A stretch of DNA of 64,000 nucleotides from Peribacillus sp044761985 (GCF_044761985.1 NZ_JBIWDK010000002.1:1-64000), one strand, 5' to 3'; positions 25,142 to 34,638 are shown, counted from the stretch's first letter. Translations and numbers: made by a program. The notes: generated by a model not told the origin, from the sequence alone.

Positions 25142-26514
25142 TGGACTATCTTATCCACTAATTTAATTTCAGGGTCTGAAAGTTTCCAATCAGAAGATTC
25201 CTTCACCAGATGCCATTTGCCCTTCCATGTTTGGACAAGTGTCTCTCCATCTTTCCAATCTTCAGAGACCATTTCAAATGAGACAGTGGCCTTGTTATCA
25301 TTCATTGATTCAACTTCTACATACGTCACTTCATCACTCATGTTATCCTTCATTCCTTCTTCCCAGCTGCTGAATTTATTTTTCCCTTTTCTGCCGGTAC
25401 TGAATAAATCATAAGCTGATTCATAATCTCCGTTTGTAATCTCTTCATAATGTTCATTGACTACCGCTATTATATCTTCCTCTTCTGTTTCTTTTGCAGC
25501 AGCTGCTTGGTAAGCTCGTTCTTCAGCTTCCGCGATTTCCGTATCATCCACCCATAAATCTATTGAAGCATTTTTAACCGAGACCTCTTCGCTTTTCAAG
25601 GTCTTTCCTTGCACTTTTACTTCCGCATGAATCTTCATCTTCCCATCTAAAGACACCGGACCGAATGATTCTAGATCCTCGACGGTTTTGCCCGTGCTCG
25701 TTCCATTTACGAAAACGGTCGCTTCATCATAATTAGAGGTTAGATACACATCATCTCCCGTCAAATCCAAACCAACGGGAATCTTATGGCTGTCTTCCTC
25801 TAATGAATCAATTTTAACCTTATCAGTTACCGTTGTATATTCCCCTTTATAGGAGCCTTTAACCTCATGCTCAACCGGTAAGAATGGCCCGAATGTCCGC
25901 TCTTCTCCCTCTTTCAGTTCCCCCACGCCTTTCTCATTAATGGAAACGGAGGCATGTGGCTGATTTGTTGAGACCTTTATGTAAACTGGCTGAAAGCTAA
26001 CACCATATTGCTTAATGATTCCCCATTTTTTCTTAACCTTTTGCAAGGTTAAAAAACCTTCACCTTTAGAACCTATTACATTATCATTTTCCAAGTATTG
26101 AGCCGTTTTTTTCAGATTTGACTTGGTTTCGGCTAGAAGATCAGGATTTTCATCGAAATATTGAATAAGCATCTTCGCATCCGCTTCTTCTACCTTCATC
26201 ACATCCTGTCCACCATTCAAAATCTTCGCTACGTCCTTAGTATTGTTACTTTTAATGGCATCTTCAAATTGTTTAACTACTTTAGCCGGTTTATACATAC
26301 TCTGTACTGTTATATAACCAGCAAATCCAACCATTAGCAATAGGATTACAGAAATGGAGAGAACCTTAGAACTTTTCGACTTAAAAAAAGAACCCGTTCT
26401 AGGACTTTTTATCCGTGTTTCAGCAATAGGATTCTGATTTTCTATAGTCGTTCCGCACTTAGTACAAAAGGCCTTATTCCCACTTATTTTTTCCCCACAA
26501 TTATTACAATGCAA
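25138..26514 (-). CDS. TcaA/YvbJ-type zinc-ribbon membrane protein
   Basis: About 458 residues. A zinc ribbon (CNNCGEKISGNKAFCTKCG) is followed by a basic linker and one transmembrane helix (VLSISVILLLMVGFAGYI). The extracellular part has repeated beta-rich domains and a C-terminal NTF2-like domain ending KLSDPEIKLV. This is the layout of S. aureus TcaA, linked to teicoplanin susceptibility and envelope stress, and B. subtilis YvbJ. The start is probably the TTG at 26514: GGGGAG sits inside the longer frame 6 nt before it, which brings the ribbon to the very N-terminus. Coupling to a muropeptide glycosidase supports a wall role. Confidence 0.85.
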   Translation of the reverse strand: MHCNNCGEKISGNKAFCTKCGTTIENQNPIAETRIKSPRTGSFFKSKSSKVLSISVILLLMVGFAGYITVQSMYKPAKVVKQFEDAIKSNNTKDVAKILNGGQDVMKVEEADAKMLIQYFDENPDLLAETKSNLKKTAQYLENDNVIGSKGEGFLTLQKVKKKWGIIKQYGVSFQPVYIKVSTNQPHASVSINEKGVGELKEGEERTFGPFLPVEHEVKGSYKGEYTTVTDKVKIDSLEEDSHKIPVGLDLTGDDVYLTSNYDEATVFVNGTSTGKTVEDLESFGPVSLDGKMKIHAEVKVQGKTLKSEEVSVKNASIDLWVDDTEIAEAEERAYQAAAAKETEEEDIIAVVNEHYEEITNGDYESAYDLFSTGRKGKNKFSSWEEGMKDNMSDEVTYVEVESMNDNKATVSFEMVSEDWKDGETLVQTWKGKWHLVKESSDWKLSDPEIKLVDKIVQ

Positions 26515-26704
26515 TGTTTTCTCCCCTTTTTTCACTTAAAATATATGCTAAATTATAAAAATCGATTCATATTATCTCAATAATACTATATTATGTAACA
26601 TGACAACGCAACAAATCTTATGAATTTAGACCTATCACTATCTAATTATACATATAACTTTTGAATTATTTGATAGCTTAGGAAAATATGAAGGAGTGGT
26701 AAAT

Positions 26705-27196
26705 TTGAATGAATTGCAAGATAAGCTAGGAAGTGGACTCAATAAGATTCAGGATAGCTTACAAACGAACAAACAAAAGCTTCAAAACGCCCAAACGATT
26801 AACCAGTACAAAAGGAGCATACAAGAAACCGGTATGAAACGGAACGAAATACTTTTACAGTTAGGGGAGGAATTATATAAAAAATTACGTAGCAACGAGA
26901 TCCATCCCACTGAAGAACTGACAAAAAAAATGACATCTTTAATGGAATTTGACCACGTCATATACAAGGCACAACAGTCTATTACTGAATTGAACTCTCA
27001 AAGTCAAACAGAGCATGCCTGTAGTTCATGTGGGTCTCCGGTCACCAGTGAAGATAAATTTTGTGGAGGCTGCGGAGCCAAAGTGGAGTTACCAAAATTG
27101 GATACTCAAATAGAAACATCTTCCTGTCCTTCATGTGAAGAACAAATCCCATTACATGCTGTCTTCTGCAACTGTTGCGGTTTAAAGACATCATGA
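26705..27196 (+). CDS. double zinc-ribbon protein with coiled coil
   Basis: About 163 residues. The N-terminal 100 residues are helical and coiled-coil-like (ELQDKLGSGLNKIQDSLQTN and onward). Two zinc ribbons follow: CSSCGSPVTSEDKFCGGCG and CPSCEEQIPLHAVFCNCCG. There is no membrane segment. The TTG at 26705 is preferred as start, 8 nt after AAGGAG; the GTG at 26696 overlaps that site. It is divergent from the TcaA-like gene and 27 nt before the next zinc-ribbon gene, so probably co-transcribed with it. Function unknown. Confidence 0.82.
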   Translation: MNELQDKLGSGLNKIQDSLQTNKQKLQNAQTINQYKRSIQETGMKRNEILLQLGEELYKKLRSNEIHPTEELTKKMTSLMEFDHVIYKAQQSITELNSQSQTEHACSSCGSPVTSEDKFCGGCGAKVELPKLDTQIETSSCPSCEEQIPLHAVFCNCCGLKTS

Positions 27197-27223
27197 ATGA
27201 AATGAAAGGAGACGAGGATAGCT

Positions 27224-28864
27224 ATGTTCTGTACAACATGCGGAGAATCTAATCCGGACTATAGCAACTATTGCTCACATGATGGGACTGCACTAGGAAA
27301 TTCATCATCTCTGCAACAGTTACAATTAGTAAATAATGAAACGAACTTTTGTCCCGAATGTGGAGAAGGAACTAACAAGATTGATAATTACTGCAATTCT
27401 TGCGGAAACTCCCTACTTAAATTCGGCACAACAAAGATTTCCATGAACGAGAAAGTAACACCACGAATATTAAATTCAAGGACCTTCTCGTTTACTTCTC
27501 TATTATCTAAAGATACATTACGAAAAGCCCTTATACCTGCCATTGCAGCTTTTATTCTCATGCTTCTTTTAAATCTTTTAGTGTATACGACAAATACTAA
27601 TTTTTATGAGGACATATTTGAAGAATCGTTTGGGTTCACCCCAGAGGAAGCTGCCGAAAACATGGCGGATGAGTCTGGCTTCAAATTCAAAGAACCTGGA
27701 GCTATATTCGGATTCTCAGATACGGTCATGATGTCTCATACACTTTCACCAAGTTATACGTTAGATATGGAAAGCAATAACTCATATGAAGATTATAAAG
27801 GGTCCGGCGAATTGAGCCTTTCCTTCACATATGTTTTATTCATTATAATTCCCTTATTATGCTTATTCTTAAGTGGCATTGTATACAGAAAGAAACATAC
27901 TGATATCTCTATACAATCTTTCCTTTCAGGAGCCGTTGGAATAGCATTGATTTACAGCCTTTTGTTGACGTTCTTATCTCTATTCAGTGGTTTTGATTAT
28001 AAAATCAAGCACTCTGAAAGCGGAGAAAGCTTGAATCTAGCCATAACAACTGCTTATCCATTCTTCCAAACCTTCTTTAAAGGTTTATTGTTTGGAATCG
28101 TCTTTAGCATGCTGGGGATGTTATTTAGTATTAACTACCGCCAAATAACCAAGCAACTTGAATCATTGATTCCTTATGGGAATGCCGTCCACCAAGGGTT
28201 TTCTGCATTTATCCGTGGTTTCGTTACACTTACCATTGTAATGGTCGCCATCCTTATCAGTAAAATGAATGATGCAAAAGAAATGCTCTCGGTCCTTGAT
28301 GTACCTGGTGTTAGTCAACAAATTTTAGAAAAGACCACCTTGGCAGCCTGCTATCTAGGTGTGCAATTATCTTCCATCGTTTATAGTATGCTCCATTTCA
28401 CCCCACTCTCCCTAAAAGGAGAAGGGGACGGAGAAAGTGGAGAAATTAGTTTCTCCGTATTCTCCGGCTTTAGCACGGATGGTGACGTTATGGAAGGAGG
28501 AGATCTTTCATATTTAGATTTATTTTTCAGTTTTACGAACATCGACCTTTACTTGAAGCTAGCGATGATCCTTCCTATCTTATTGCTGATATTTGCCGGT
28601 TATTCTATGGCTAAGTCCAAACAGTCTTCATTCGTATCACTGGCTGTACTAAGCCTTGTATATAGTCTATTCGTTAGCGCAATAGCATCTTTCTCGGCAA
28701 TTTCGCTGAATGGTCTATTTGATATGGGGGATGGAGAAAATGCCATTACCTTCTCCCTCCGCGTCAGTGTTGTCCAGGTCTTTATCGGTAGCTTTATTCT
28801 TTCCTATATTGCTGGATTTGCCGGTAGCTATTTGAACAAGTTCTTTCCCGGTTCTCTAAAATAA
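27224..28864 (+). CDS. zinc-ribbon polytopic membrane protein, unknown function
   Basis: A 546-residue protein beginning with two zinc ribbons (CTTCGESNPDYSNYCSHDG, with Asp replacing the last Cys pair, then CPECGEGTNKIDNYCNSCG). About eight hydrophobic helices follow, the first near residue 105 (LIPAIAAFILMLLLNLLVY). A long exported loop lies between helices 1 and 2. A Ser/Gly-rich loop with KGEGDGESGEISFSVFSGFS lies about two thirds along. It forms an operon with the preceding zinc-ribbon protein. I know no named family. Confidence 0.85.
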   Translation: MFCTTCGESNPDYSNYCSHDGTALGNSSSLQQLQLVNNETNFCPECGEGTNKIDNYCNSCGNSLLKFGTTKISMNEKVTPRILNSRTFSFTSLLSKDTLRKALIPAIAAFILMLLLNLLVYTTNTNFYEDIFEESFGFTPEEAAENMADESGFKFKEPGAIFGFSDTVMMSHTLSPSYTLDMESNNSYEDYKGSGELSLSFTYVLFIIIPLLCLFLSGIVYRKKHTDISIQSFLSGAVGIALIYSLLLTFLSLFSGFDYKIKHSESGESLNLAITTAYPFFQTFFKGLLFGIVFSMLGMLFSINYRQITKQLESLIPYGNAVHQGFSAFIRGFVTLTIVMVAILISKMNDAKEMLSVLDVPGVSQQILEKTTLAACYLGVQLSSIVYSMLHFTPLSLKGEGDGESGEISFSVFSGFSTDGDVMEGGDLSYLDLFFSFTNIDLYLKLAMILPILLLIFAGYSMAKSKQSSFVSLAVLSLVYSLFVSAIASFSAISLNGLFDMGDGENAITFSLRVSVVQVFIGSFILSYIAGFAGSYLNKFFPGSLK

Positions 28865-28872
28865 TTACTCTT

Positions 28873-28903
28873 CCTCTGTTCCCTCAAGGGACAGAGGTTT
28901 TTT
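28873..28903 (+). terminator. terminator of the zinc-ribbon operon
   Basis: CCTCTGT plus CCC pair with GGG plus ACAGAGG around a TCAA loop, followed by TTTTTT. Confidence 0.88.
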
Positions 28904-28965
28904 GTATAAAGCCTAAGATATGTGCCCCATACTACAGTATGACCCAATAAAAAGGAGAAGACTTC

Positions 28966-29331
28966 ATGGATGATAAGGTAAAAAAACTTGCTGGGAAAGC
29001 ACAGGCCTCTCTGAGTCATGCTGTAGATTATATGAAGGAAAAGATAATAGAACTTACGGGAGGAACCTCCATCACAATTATGGAGCTCGCTCTTTATATT
29101 CAAAACCAACCGGAGACGAATCGAATCGACAAGGAGCTTTTAGGGAAGACCTATACCTTTTATTCTCTAAAGAAAGAAGGAGCGACCTACCATTTGGAAA
29201 TGAAAAATGCCCACATCCTCCAGTTGGATGTCCACATCAAAAATCACGATATCATCTCCTATCGTTCCTATCGTGATCATTCTAAACTGTCCAGTCCCAT
29301 TAAGATTCCTAATACCCTCTTGCCAGATTGA
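28966..29331 (+). CDS. hypothetical protein, 121 aa
   Basis: A small soluble protein with a helical N-terminus (DKVKKLAGKAQASLSHAVDY) and a beta-rich remainder ending IKIPNTLLPD. No signal peptide, membrane helix or motif is apparent. AAAAAGGAG precedes the ATG and a terminator follows the stop, so it is a single-gene unit. I cannot assign a family. Confidence 0.78.
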   Translation: MDDKVKKLAGKAQASLSHAVDYMKEKIIELTGGTSITIMELALYIQNQPETNRIDKELLGKTYTFYSLKKEGATYHLEMKNAHILQLDVHIKNHDIISYRSYRDHSKLSSPIKIPNTLLPD

Positions 29332-29340
29332 ACGTCTTGA

Positions 29341-29370
29341 GTGGCCCTTTATAAAAAAGGGCCACTTTTT
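29341..29370 (+). terminator. terminator of the 121-aa gene
   Basis: GTGGCCCTTT and AAAGGGCCAC form a 10-bp stem with a short loop, followed by TTTTT. Confidence 0.9.
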
Positions 29371-29455
29371 ACTTTTTATTCCTCTTAAAACGAGACATAT
29401 AGGAATAATATGGGTATATGATAGAGAGAGAATGAGCAGGAAAGGAGTCGATGGT

Positions 29456-30397
29456 ATGAATGAAAAGTGGAATGGCGACCAAATGGCAGATGTAAAGGGG
29501 AAAACAGTTGTGATTACAGGGGCGAATAGCGGCCTTGGTTTTGAAACGGCTTTTGTATTAGCGGGGAAAGGAGCAGAAGTCATTCTTGCTGTCCGGAATG
29601 CTTCGAAAGGGGAAAAGGCGGTGGATCGAATCACGTCTGCCCATCCTAAGGCAAATGTCTCCGTGATGCCACTCGATTTAAGTGATTTGAGGAGCATTCA
29701 TCAGTTTAGCGATTCATTCTTGGAGAACTACGATTCCTTATCCATTCTAATCAACAATGCAGGGGTCATGATTCCCCCTTATAGTCAAACGAAGGATGGG
29801 TTCGAGCTACAATTCGGAAGCAATCACCTTGGGCATTTTGCCTTGACCGGCCTATTGCTTCCCAAAATCCTTTCGACGCCAAAATCACGGGTCGTCACAT
29901 TAAGCAGTTTAGCCGCCAATAACGGGAACATAGACTTCGATCACTTGGATGGGAAGGATCAATATAAACCAATGAGGTACTATGCCCAAAGCAAACTTGC
30001 CAATCTTCTCTTTTCCCGGGAATTGCAAAACAAGTTCGAACAGCACCAAGCAAACTCGATCAGTGTCGCCTGCCACCCTGGACTTTCCCATACGAACCTC
30101 ATGTCACGCGGATCTGGCAAGCCCCTGAATAAGTTTGTCCACTACCTCTCCAAGACCTTCACCCAGCCCGCCAATATGGGTGCCCTTCCCACGCTTTACG
30201 CAGCAACGGAACCTACCTTACGAGGTGGGGAATATATTGGCCCCGATGGAAAAAAGGGCAGAAAGGGCTTCCCTAAAAAAGATCCCATCATCGACTCACT
30301 ATATGACAAAGATACTTCTGAAAAGTTATGGGAGATTTCAGCATCCATGACAGGTGTACAGTATCCCTTCACTTTTGCCAATATAAACCGATCATGA
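29456..30397 (+). CDS. short-chain dehydrogenase/reductase (SDR)
   Basis: A 313-residue classical SDR of the retinol dehydrogenase-like group. The NAD(P) site is VVITGANSGLGFETAFVLAG. NNAGVM is the structural motif, the catalytic Ser lies in VVTLSSLAAN and YYAQSKLANLLFSREL supplies Tyr-x3-Lys. The substrate is unknown; hydrophobic aldehydes or ketones are typical. The start is put at 29456, 8 nt after AAAGGAG; the open frame reaches back to 29207 but that part overlaps the previous gene. A terminator follows. Confidence 0.92.
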   Translation: MNEKWNGDQMADVKGKTVVITGANSGLGFETAFVLAGKGAEVILAVRNASKGEKAVDRITSAHPKANVSVMPLDLSDLRSIHQFSDSFLENYDSLSILINNAGVMIPPYSQTKDGFELQFGSNHLGHFALTGLLLPKILSTPKSRVVTLSSLAANNGNIDFDHLDGKDQYKPMRYYAQSKLANLLFSRELQNKFEQHQANSISVACHPGLSHTNLMSRGSGKPLNKFVHYLSKTFTQPANMGALPTLYAATEPTLRGGEYIGPDGKKGRKGFPKKDPIIDSLYDKDTSEKLWEISASMTGVQYPFTFANINRS

Positions 30398-30409
30398 TGC
30401 TTCTCTATA

Positions 30410-30436
30410 GAACAGGAACCAGCTGTTCTTTTTTTT
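30410..30436 (+). terminator. terminator of the SDR gene
   Basis: GAACAG and CTGTTC pair around a 7-nt loop, with eight T after the stem. Confidence 0.82.
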
Positions 30437-30456
30437 CGTCCTTTTTCATGAAAGAT

Positions 30457-30487
30457 GCGTAATTTCCCTTTTAAGAGAGATACTATA
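30457..30487 (+). promoter_or_regulatory. possible forespore (sigma-G) promoter of the ger operon
   Basis: GCGTAA (30457-30462) and GATACTATA (30479-30487), 16 nt apart, resemble the sigma-G pattern (GCATA-type -35, CATACTA-type -10). Germinant receptor operons are transcribed by sigma-G in the forespore. The match is partial. Confidence 0.4.
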
Positions 30488-30510
30488 AAAAAAATTAATG
30501 AGGGACAAGC

Positions 30511-31641
30511 ATGCTTGAAAACGGAAAAATTACTTCCTATCAATTGGCACTGATTATTTACCCAACCATCTTTGCTACAGCCATTTTGACCGTGCCAAAC
30601 ATATCCCATTCATATGCGGGGCGAGATATGTGGATATCTCCTATCATTGGCTCATTGAATGGTTTTTTCACAGCTTATATCCTATACCAATTACATAAGA
30701 TGTACCCGAATGAAACGATATTCGAATACAGCCGGCATATTATAGGCAAGTTTCCTTCAAAGGCCCTGACTTGTTTGTATGTTTTCTTTTTCCTTTACAT
30801 GTCGGGCTTCATTTTAAGGGAGTATGCCGATTTCATCATCATTACATTTTTGCCGGAAACGCCAAGGGTCGTCATCATGGGTAGCCTGGTCTTGGTGTCT
30901 GCCTTCGCCGTTTCTGGCGGTGTATCGGTGCTGGGACGTGCTTCATCTCTTTTCATTCCCATATTCATCATCCCGATTCCATTCATTATGTTGATTCTTT
31001 TTCAGGACTACGATACGACCAGGATTTATCCGATATTGGAAAATGGTCTAAAGCCGCCACTATTAGGCGCCGCCGTTCCACAGGCTTGGTTCAGTGAAGT
31101 CTTTATCATTGCGGTACTTCTACCATTCCTTAGGGATCGAAAGCAGGGGATGAAATGGATCATCATCTCCATCATCGCCATTATGCTGAGCCTTATTTGC
31201 TTGAATCTAACTGCCTTGTTCCTTTTCGGTGATCTCACGAGCTACTACACATTTCCCGTATTCAAGGCGATTCGCTACATCAGTTTCATGAATTTCTTTG
31301 AGCACCTTGAAGCGGCGATCATACCAGGATGGATGCTTGGGGCATACATCAAGCTCACGGTGTTCTTCTATATCCTAGTTGTGGGTACAGCTCAGTGCCT
31401 GAATCTTCCTAGCTATAAACCGCTTATCCTACCGTTAGGATTCCTGGTTACATTATTTGGTTTTTGGGAGTTTTACAACTTACAGGGTCAGACCGAGTTC
31501 ACTAGAACCGTCTTTCCTTTTTTGCTTCCCTTCATGTTGACACTGCTCCCGGTCCTGCTATTAGTAATAGCTAAATTGAAAAGACGTTTATACCAGAAGA
31601 AAGAAGTGCCGAATGGCTCTTCATCCCTAACTAAAAACTAG
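30511..31641 (+). CDS. spore germinant receptor B subunit (GerAB/APC permease type)
   Basis: A 376-residue protein with ten to eleven helices, of the spore germination permease family (GerAB). These proteins sit in the inner spore membrane and form the germinant-sensing channel of the receptor. Typical features are the ISSYQLALIIYPTIFATAIL-like opening (here ITSYQLALIIYPTIFATAIL) and the region YSRHIIGKFPSKALTCLYVF. It is the first gene of a four-gene operon, whereas most receptor operons begin with the A subunit. A short gap of 25 nt separates it from gerA. Confidence 0.93.
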   Translation: MLENGKITSYQLALIIYPTIFATAILTVPNISHSYAGRDMWISPIIGSLNGFFTAYILYQLHKMYPNETIFEYSRHIIGKFPSKALTCLYVFFFLYMSGFILREYADFIIITFLPETPRVVIMGSLVLVSAFAVSGGVSVLGRASSLFIPIFIIPIPFIMLILFQDYDTTRIYPILENGLKPPLLGAAVPQAWFSEVFIIAVLLPFLRDRKQGMKWIIISIIAIMLSLICLNLTALFLFGDLTSYYTFPVFKAIRYISFMNFFEHLEAAIIPGWMLGAYIKLTVFFYILVVGTAQCLNLPSYKPLILPLGFLVTLFGFWEFYNLQGQTEFTRTVFPFLLPFMLTLLPVLLLVIAKLKRRLYQKKEVPNGSSSLTKN

Positions 31642-31666
31642 CCTGTAGAAAGGAGTAGGCCATGTC

Positions 31667-33172
31667 ATGAACCAATCCGAACAAGAGAAAATAAAGCAGG
31701 ACTTGCCGCTATTTAAGGATCTTCCCAAAAACCTTTCCTATTTACAAGCGACTTATTCCAATTGTTACGATGTGGTTTTTCGGACTTTTTGCATTGGGGG
31801 GCATACGGATGCCGCCCTCCTTTATATGGAAGGACTATCCGATACGAAACAAATTGAAAATAATGTGATGAATACGCTGATGGAAGAGTCCCTCTCATTT
31901 TCTGACATCCATGAAGCCGTGAAAGAAAGGCTTCAAGTTCTTGATACAAAAGAAATTCGTACGTTTGCCGAATGCATCACCTATCTTTCTACCGGCTACT
32001 CGATTCTCTTGGTACAAAAAATGGATTATGCCCTGGCACTGGGCCTTGTGAAAGTTGATAAGCGCCCGATTGAGGACCCCGAAGCTGAAAGTGTGGTACG
32101 TGGTCCCCGCGAAGGATTCATCGAATCCATACAAACCAACACATCTCTCATTCGCAGAAAAATCAGCTCCCCCACGCTTAAAATGGAATCAGTAAAAGTG
32201 GGGAGTTATACAAAAACGGAGGTTGTCATTGCCTATATAGAGGGTAAGGCTGATAAACAAGTATTGGAGACATTGAAAACCAGGATCAACGAGATTGAAT
32301 TGGATGGTGTTCTGGAAACAGGATATATCGAGGGATCCATCAAGGACAATCCATATTCGCCTTTTCCACAATTGCTAACAACGGAAAGACCCGATGTTGT
32401 GGCTGCCAATTTACTGGAAGGACGTATCGTCATCCTAGTCGATGGGACACCTTTCGTTTTAATCGCCCCGGTCAGTTTCTATTCTTTTATCCAGTCACCG
32501 GAAGATTATTATTTTGGCTTTTTAATCGGTTCTTCTGTACGGCTATTACGCTACCTATTTATTTTTTTCTCGGTTACCCTCCCGTCCTTGTATGTCGCCA
32601 TCCTGACTTTTCACCAGGAAATGATTCCGACCACCCTGTTAATTACCATTGCCTCATCACGGGAAGCCATACCATTTCCGGCATTCGTGGAAGCAATCCT
32701 GATGGAGGTCACCTTCGAGGCTCTAAGGGAAGCAGGACTCCGGCTTCCTAAACAAATCGGTGCAGCCGTCAGCATCGTCGGGGGGCTAGTTATCGGACAG
32801 GCCGCGGTTCAAGCCGGAATCGTTTCCGCTCCGATGGTCATCGTCGTTTCTCTTACAGGAATCGCCTCCTTTTTAGTGCCCCGCTATTCGCAGGGCATCG
32901 CCTTACGATTATTACGCTTCCCCATTATCCTCCTTGCCGGGACACTGGGATTATTCGGGCTGATGCTTGGGGTCATCACTATCGTCATTCATCTATGCAA
33001 GTTGACCTCCATTGGGGTACCTTACCTACCTCCTTTGAAGAATGGTTCATGGCAAGACGCACTATTCCGGGCACCTTGGCAATCTTTACAGAAGCGGAGG
33101 AGATTTTTTAATGAAGACAACCACCCCAATCAGAAAAACCTTAGGATGAGAGGAAAGGACTCCAAAGCATGA
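31667..33172 (+). CDS. spore germinant receptor A subunit
   Basis: A 501-residue GerA-family protein. A large N-terminal cytosolic domain (about 1-250) contains GYSILLVQKMDYALALGLVK and ends with NLLEGRIVILVDGTPFVLIA. Five or so helices follow, with the conserved PTTLLITIASSREAIPFPAF and GQAAVQAGIVSAPMVIVVSL. The A subunit forms the oligomeric ion channel that opens when the germinant binds. The stop overlaps the gerC start by 4 nt (ATGA). Confidence 0.96.
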   Translation: MNQSEQEKIKQDLPLFKDLPKNLSYLQATYSNCYDVVFRTFCIGGHTDAALLYMEGLSDTKQIENNVMNTLMEESLSFSDIHEAVKERLQVLDTKEIRTFAECITYLSTGYSILLVQKMDYALALGLVKVDKRPIEDPEAESVVRGPREGFIESIQTNTSLIRRKISSPTLKMESVKVGSYTKTEVVIAYIEGKADKQVLETLKTRINEIELDGVLETGYIEGSIKDNPYSPFPQLLTTERPDVVAANLLEGRIVILVDGTPFVLIAPVSFYSFIQSPEDYYFGFLIGSSVRLLRYLFIFFSVTLPSLYVAILTFHQEMIPTTLLITIASSREAIPFPAFVEAILMEVTFEALREAGLRLPKQIGAAVSIVGGLVIGQAAVQAGIVSAPMVIVVSLTGIASFLVPRYSQGIALRLLRFPIILLAGTLGLFGLMLGVITIVIHLCKLTSIGVPYLPPLKNGSWQDALFRAPWQSLQKRRRFFNEDNHPNQKNLRMRGKDSKA

Positions 33173-34374
33173 ATACCATTCTTTCCAAGCCAATCAAAAA
33201 AGCCATTACAGTGACCATGCTATGCTTTTTCACTTGTACCCTATCTGGCTGTTGGGGTAGCAAAGAGCTTTCCAATATGGCTTTGGTCATGGCAGCGGGG
33301 ATAGATATTACAGAAGAAGATCAAGTGCAAGTTACCATCCAGGTTTTCATTCCCCGGGCCGCCAGCAGTCAACAGCAAGGAGCCGGTCCTGGGACGGGTG
33401 GAGTCGAAAGCCTTGTCCTCGTTAAATCCGCAACAGGGGAAAATATGGCGGATGCCATGGTGAACCTGCAAAAGTTATTTTCTCGCCAGATTTTCTGGGG
33501 CCACTGTGATGCCTTTATTTTCGGAGAAAAATTTGCCCTTAAAGGCCATTTGAATGATCAGATTGATTTCATCAATCGCCATCCTCAACCCCGGGCACGT
33601 GGTGACTTATTTATCAGCAAGGGGCCGGCTTCCGAGATACTCGAATTGGTCCCCGCTCTAGAAAGTTATATGGGGGATGTTTTACAAAAATCATCGGAAT
33701 TGTATATAAAAAAACCGATCACAGTCAAGGATTTCCAGCTGATGACCATCAGTGATTCCAAGGGCGGCATACTCCCCCTTCTTGAAATATCCAAGCCTGA
33801 TCAACCAGAAAAAGCAACAGAGACCATTACCACGTTTTCTGGTGTCGCTATTTTCAAAGAGGATAAAATGGTAGGATCGATTAAAGAAGATGTCACGCAA
33901 GGTTTGCTATGGATCCGGAATCAAAATAAATTGGGAGCGATAACCACATCGACCCCAGATGGAAGGAAAATCTCGGTGCACCCACTTCGGCAATCGACAA
34001 AGCTGATTCCCAAGATTGAAAACGGAAAGTGGAGTGTAACGGTTGATGTGAACGTAGACGGTTTACTGGTTCAGAACGGCAGCAATCTGGATATCATGGA
34101 GGAATCTAGCTCGAAGCAGATTGAGACCTATTTACAGCATGAAATGGAACGAGATATAGAGGCTGCCATTATCGAGGTGAGGGATGGCATGGGGACGGAT
34201 GCCTTCGGTATTGCTGAATCCTTTCATCAAAAGTATCCAGAAGAGTGGGAAAAGGTAAAAGACCATTGGAAGTATGTCTTCCCACAAGTCACAATAAACA
34301 TGGATATCCATTTGAAAGTACAAGAACCAGGTTTGATGACGAAAACATTAGGAACGATAAAGAGAGGTGAGTAG
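33169..34374 (+). CDS. spore germinant receptor C subunit (lipoprotein)
   Basis: A 401-residue GerC-family lipoprotein. The signal peptide ends in the lipobox LSGC (Cys near residue 27), followed by WGSKELSNMALVMAAGID, the usual GerC start. The mature protein is anchored on the outer face of the inner spore membrane with the A and B subunits. Conserved segments include SRQIFWGHCDAFIFGEKFA and HPQPRARGDLFISKG. Translation is coupled to gerA by the 4-nt overlap. Confidence 0.96.
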   Translation: MNTILSKPIKKAITVTMLCFFTCTLSGCWGSKELSNMALVMAAGIDITEEDQVQVTIQVFIPRAASSQQQGAGPGTGGVESLVLVKSATGENMADAMVNLQKLFSRQIFWGHCDAFIFGEKFALKGHLNDQIDFINRHPQPRARGDLFISKGPASEILELVPALESYMGDVLQKSSELYIKKPITVKDFQLMTISDSKGGILPLLEISKPDQPEKATETITTFSGVAIFKEDKMVGSIKEDVTQGLLWIRNQNKLGAITTSTPDGRKISVHPLRQSTKLIPKIENGKWSVTVDVNVDGLLVQNGSNLDIMEESSSKQIETYLQHEMERDIEAAIIEVRDGMGTDAFGIAESFHQKYPEEWEKVKDHWKYVFPQVTINMDIHLKVQEPGLMTKTLGTIKRGE

Positions 34375-34377
34375 GAT

Positions 34378-34599
34378 TTGAAAATGGCCGCTATATTGGG
34401 AGTGACTGTCTTACTCTTCCTCCTTTTTCTTTTCAACTATCCTAAAATCGACCGCTCCCATAAAAGAGAGAAAAAAACGGTGGTCCTTTTACTGGCCATC
34501 GGATGGGTTCTGGCAATCCTTCTCATACTCTTTCCGGAAATGCCGGGACCTACACAAATATTCAACATCCTGTTTGGTCCACTAAAAAAGCTATTATAA
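34378..34599 (+). CDS. receptor-associated two-helix D-type protein
   Basis: A 73-residue protein with two hydrophobic helices (AAILGVTVLLFLLFLFNY and VVLLLAIGWVLAILLILF) joined by a basic loop. Small two-helix D subunits of about 75 residues are known beside ger operons in Bacillus and modulate germination. Position directly after gerC and size fit. The start is either TTG 34378, 7 nt after AGGTGAG, or ATG 34384, 7 nt after TAGGAT; both put the ribosome site across the gerC end. Confidence 0.8.
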   Translation: MKMAAILGVTVLLFLLFLFNYPKIDRSHKREKKTVVLLLAIGWVLAILLILFPEMPGPTQIFNILFGPLKKLL

Positions 34600-34601
34600 C
34601 G

Positions 34602-34630
34602 AAAAAGAGGGAGCCTAGGCCCCCTCTTTC
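34602..34630. terminator. bidirectional terminator of ger operon and cyclophilin gene
   Basis: AAAGAGGG and CCCTCTTT pair, with further AGCC/GGC pairing inside, between the convergent units. Confidence 0.82.
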
Positions 34631-34638
34631 TTCATTTA

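Noticed and set aside
29207..29455. Upstream extension of the SDR frame
   Set aside because: This part overlaps the previous gene and its terminator; the ribosome site and Rossmann motif place the start at 29456.
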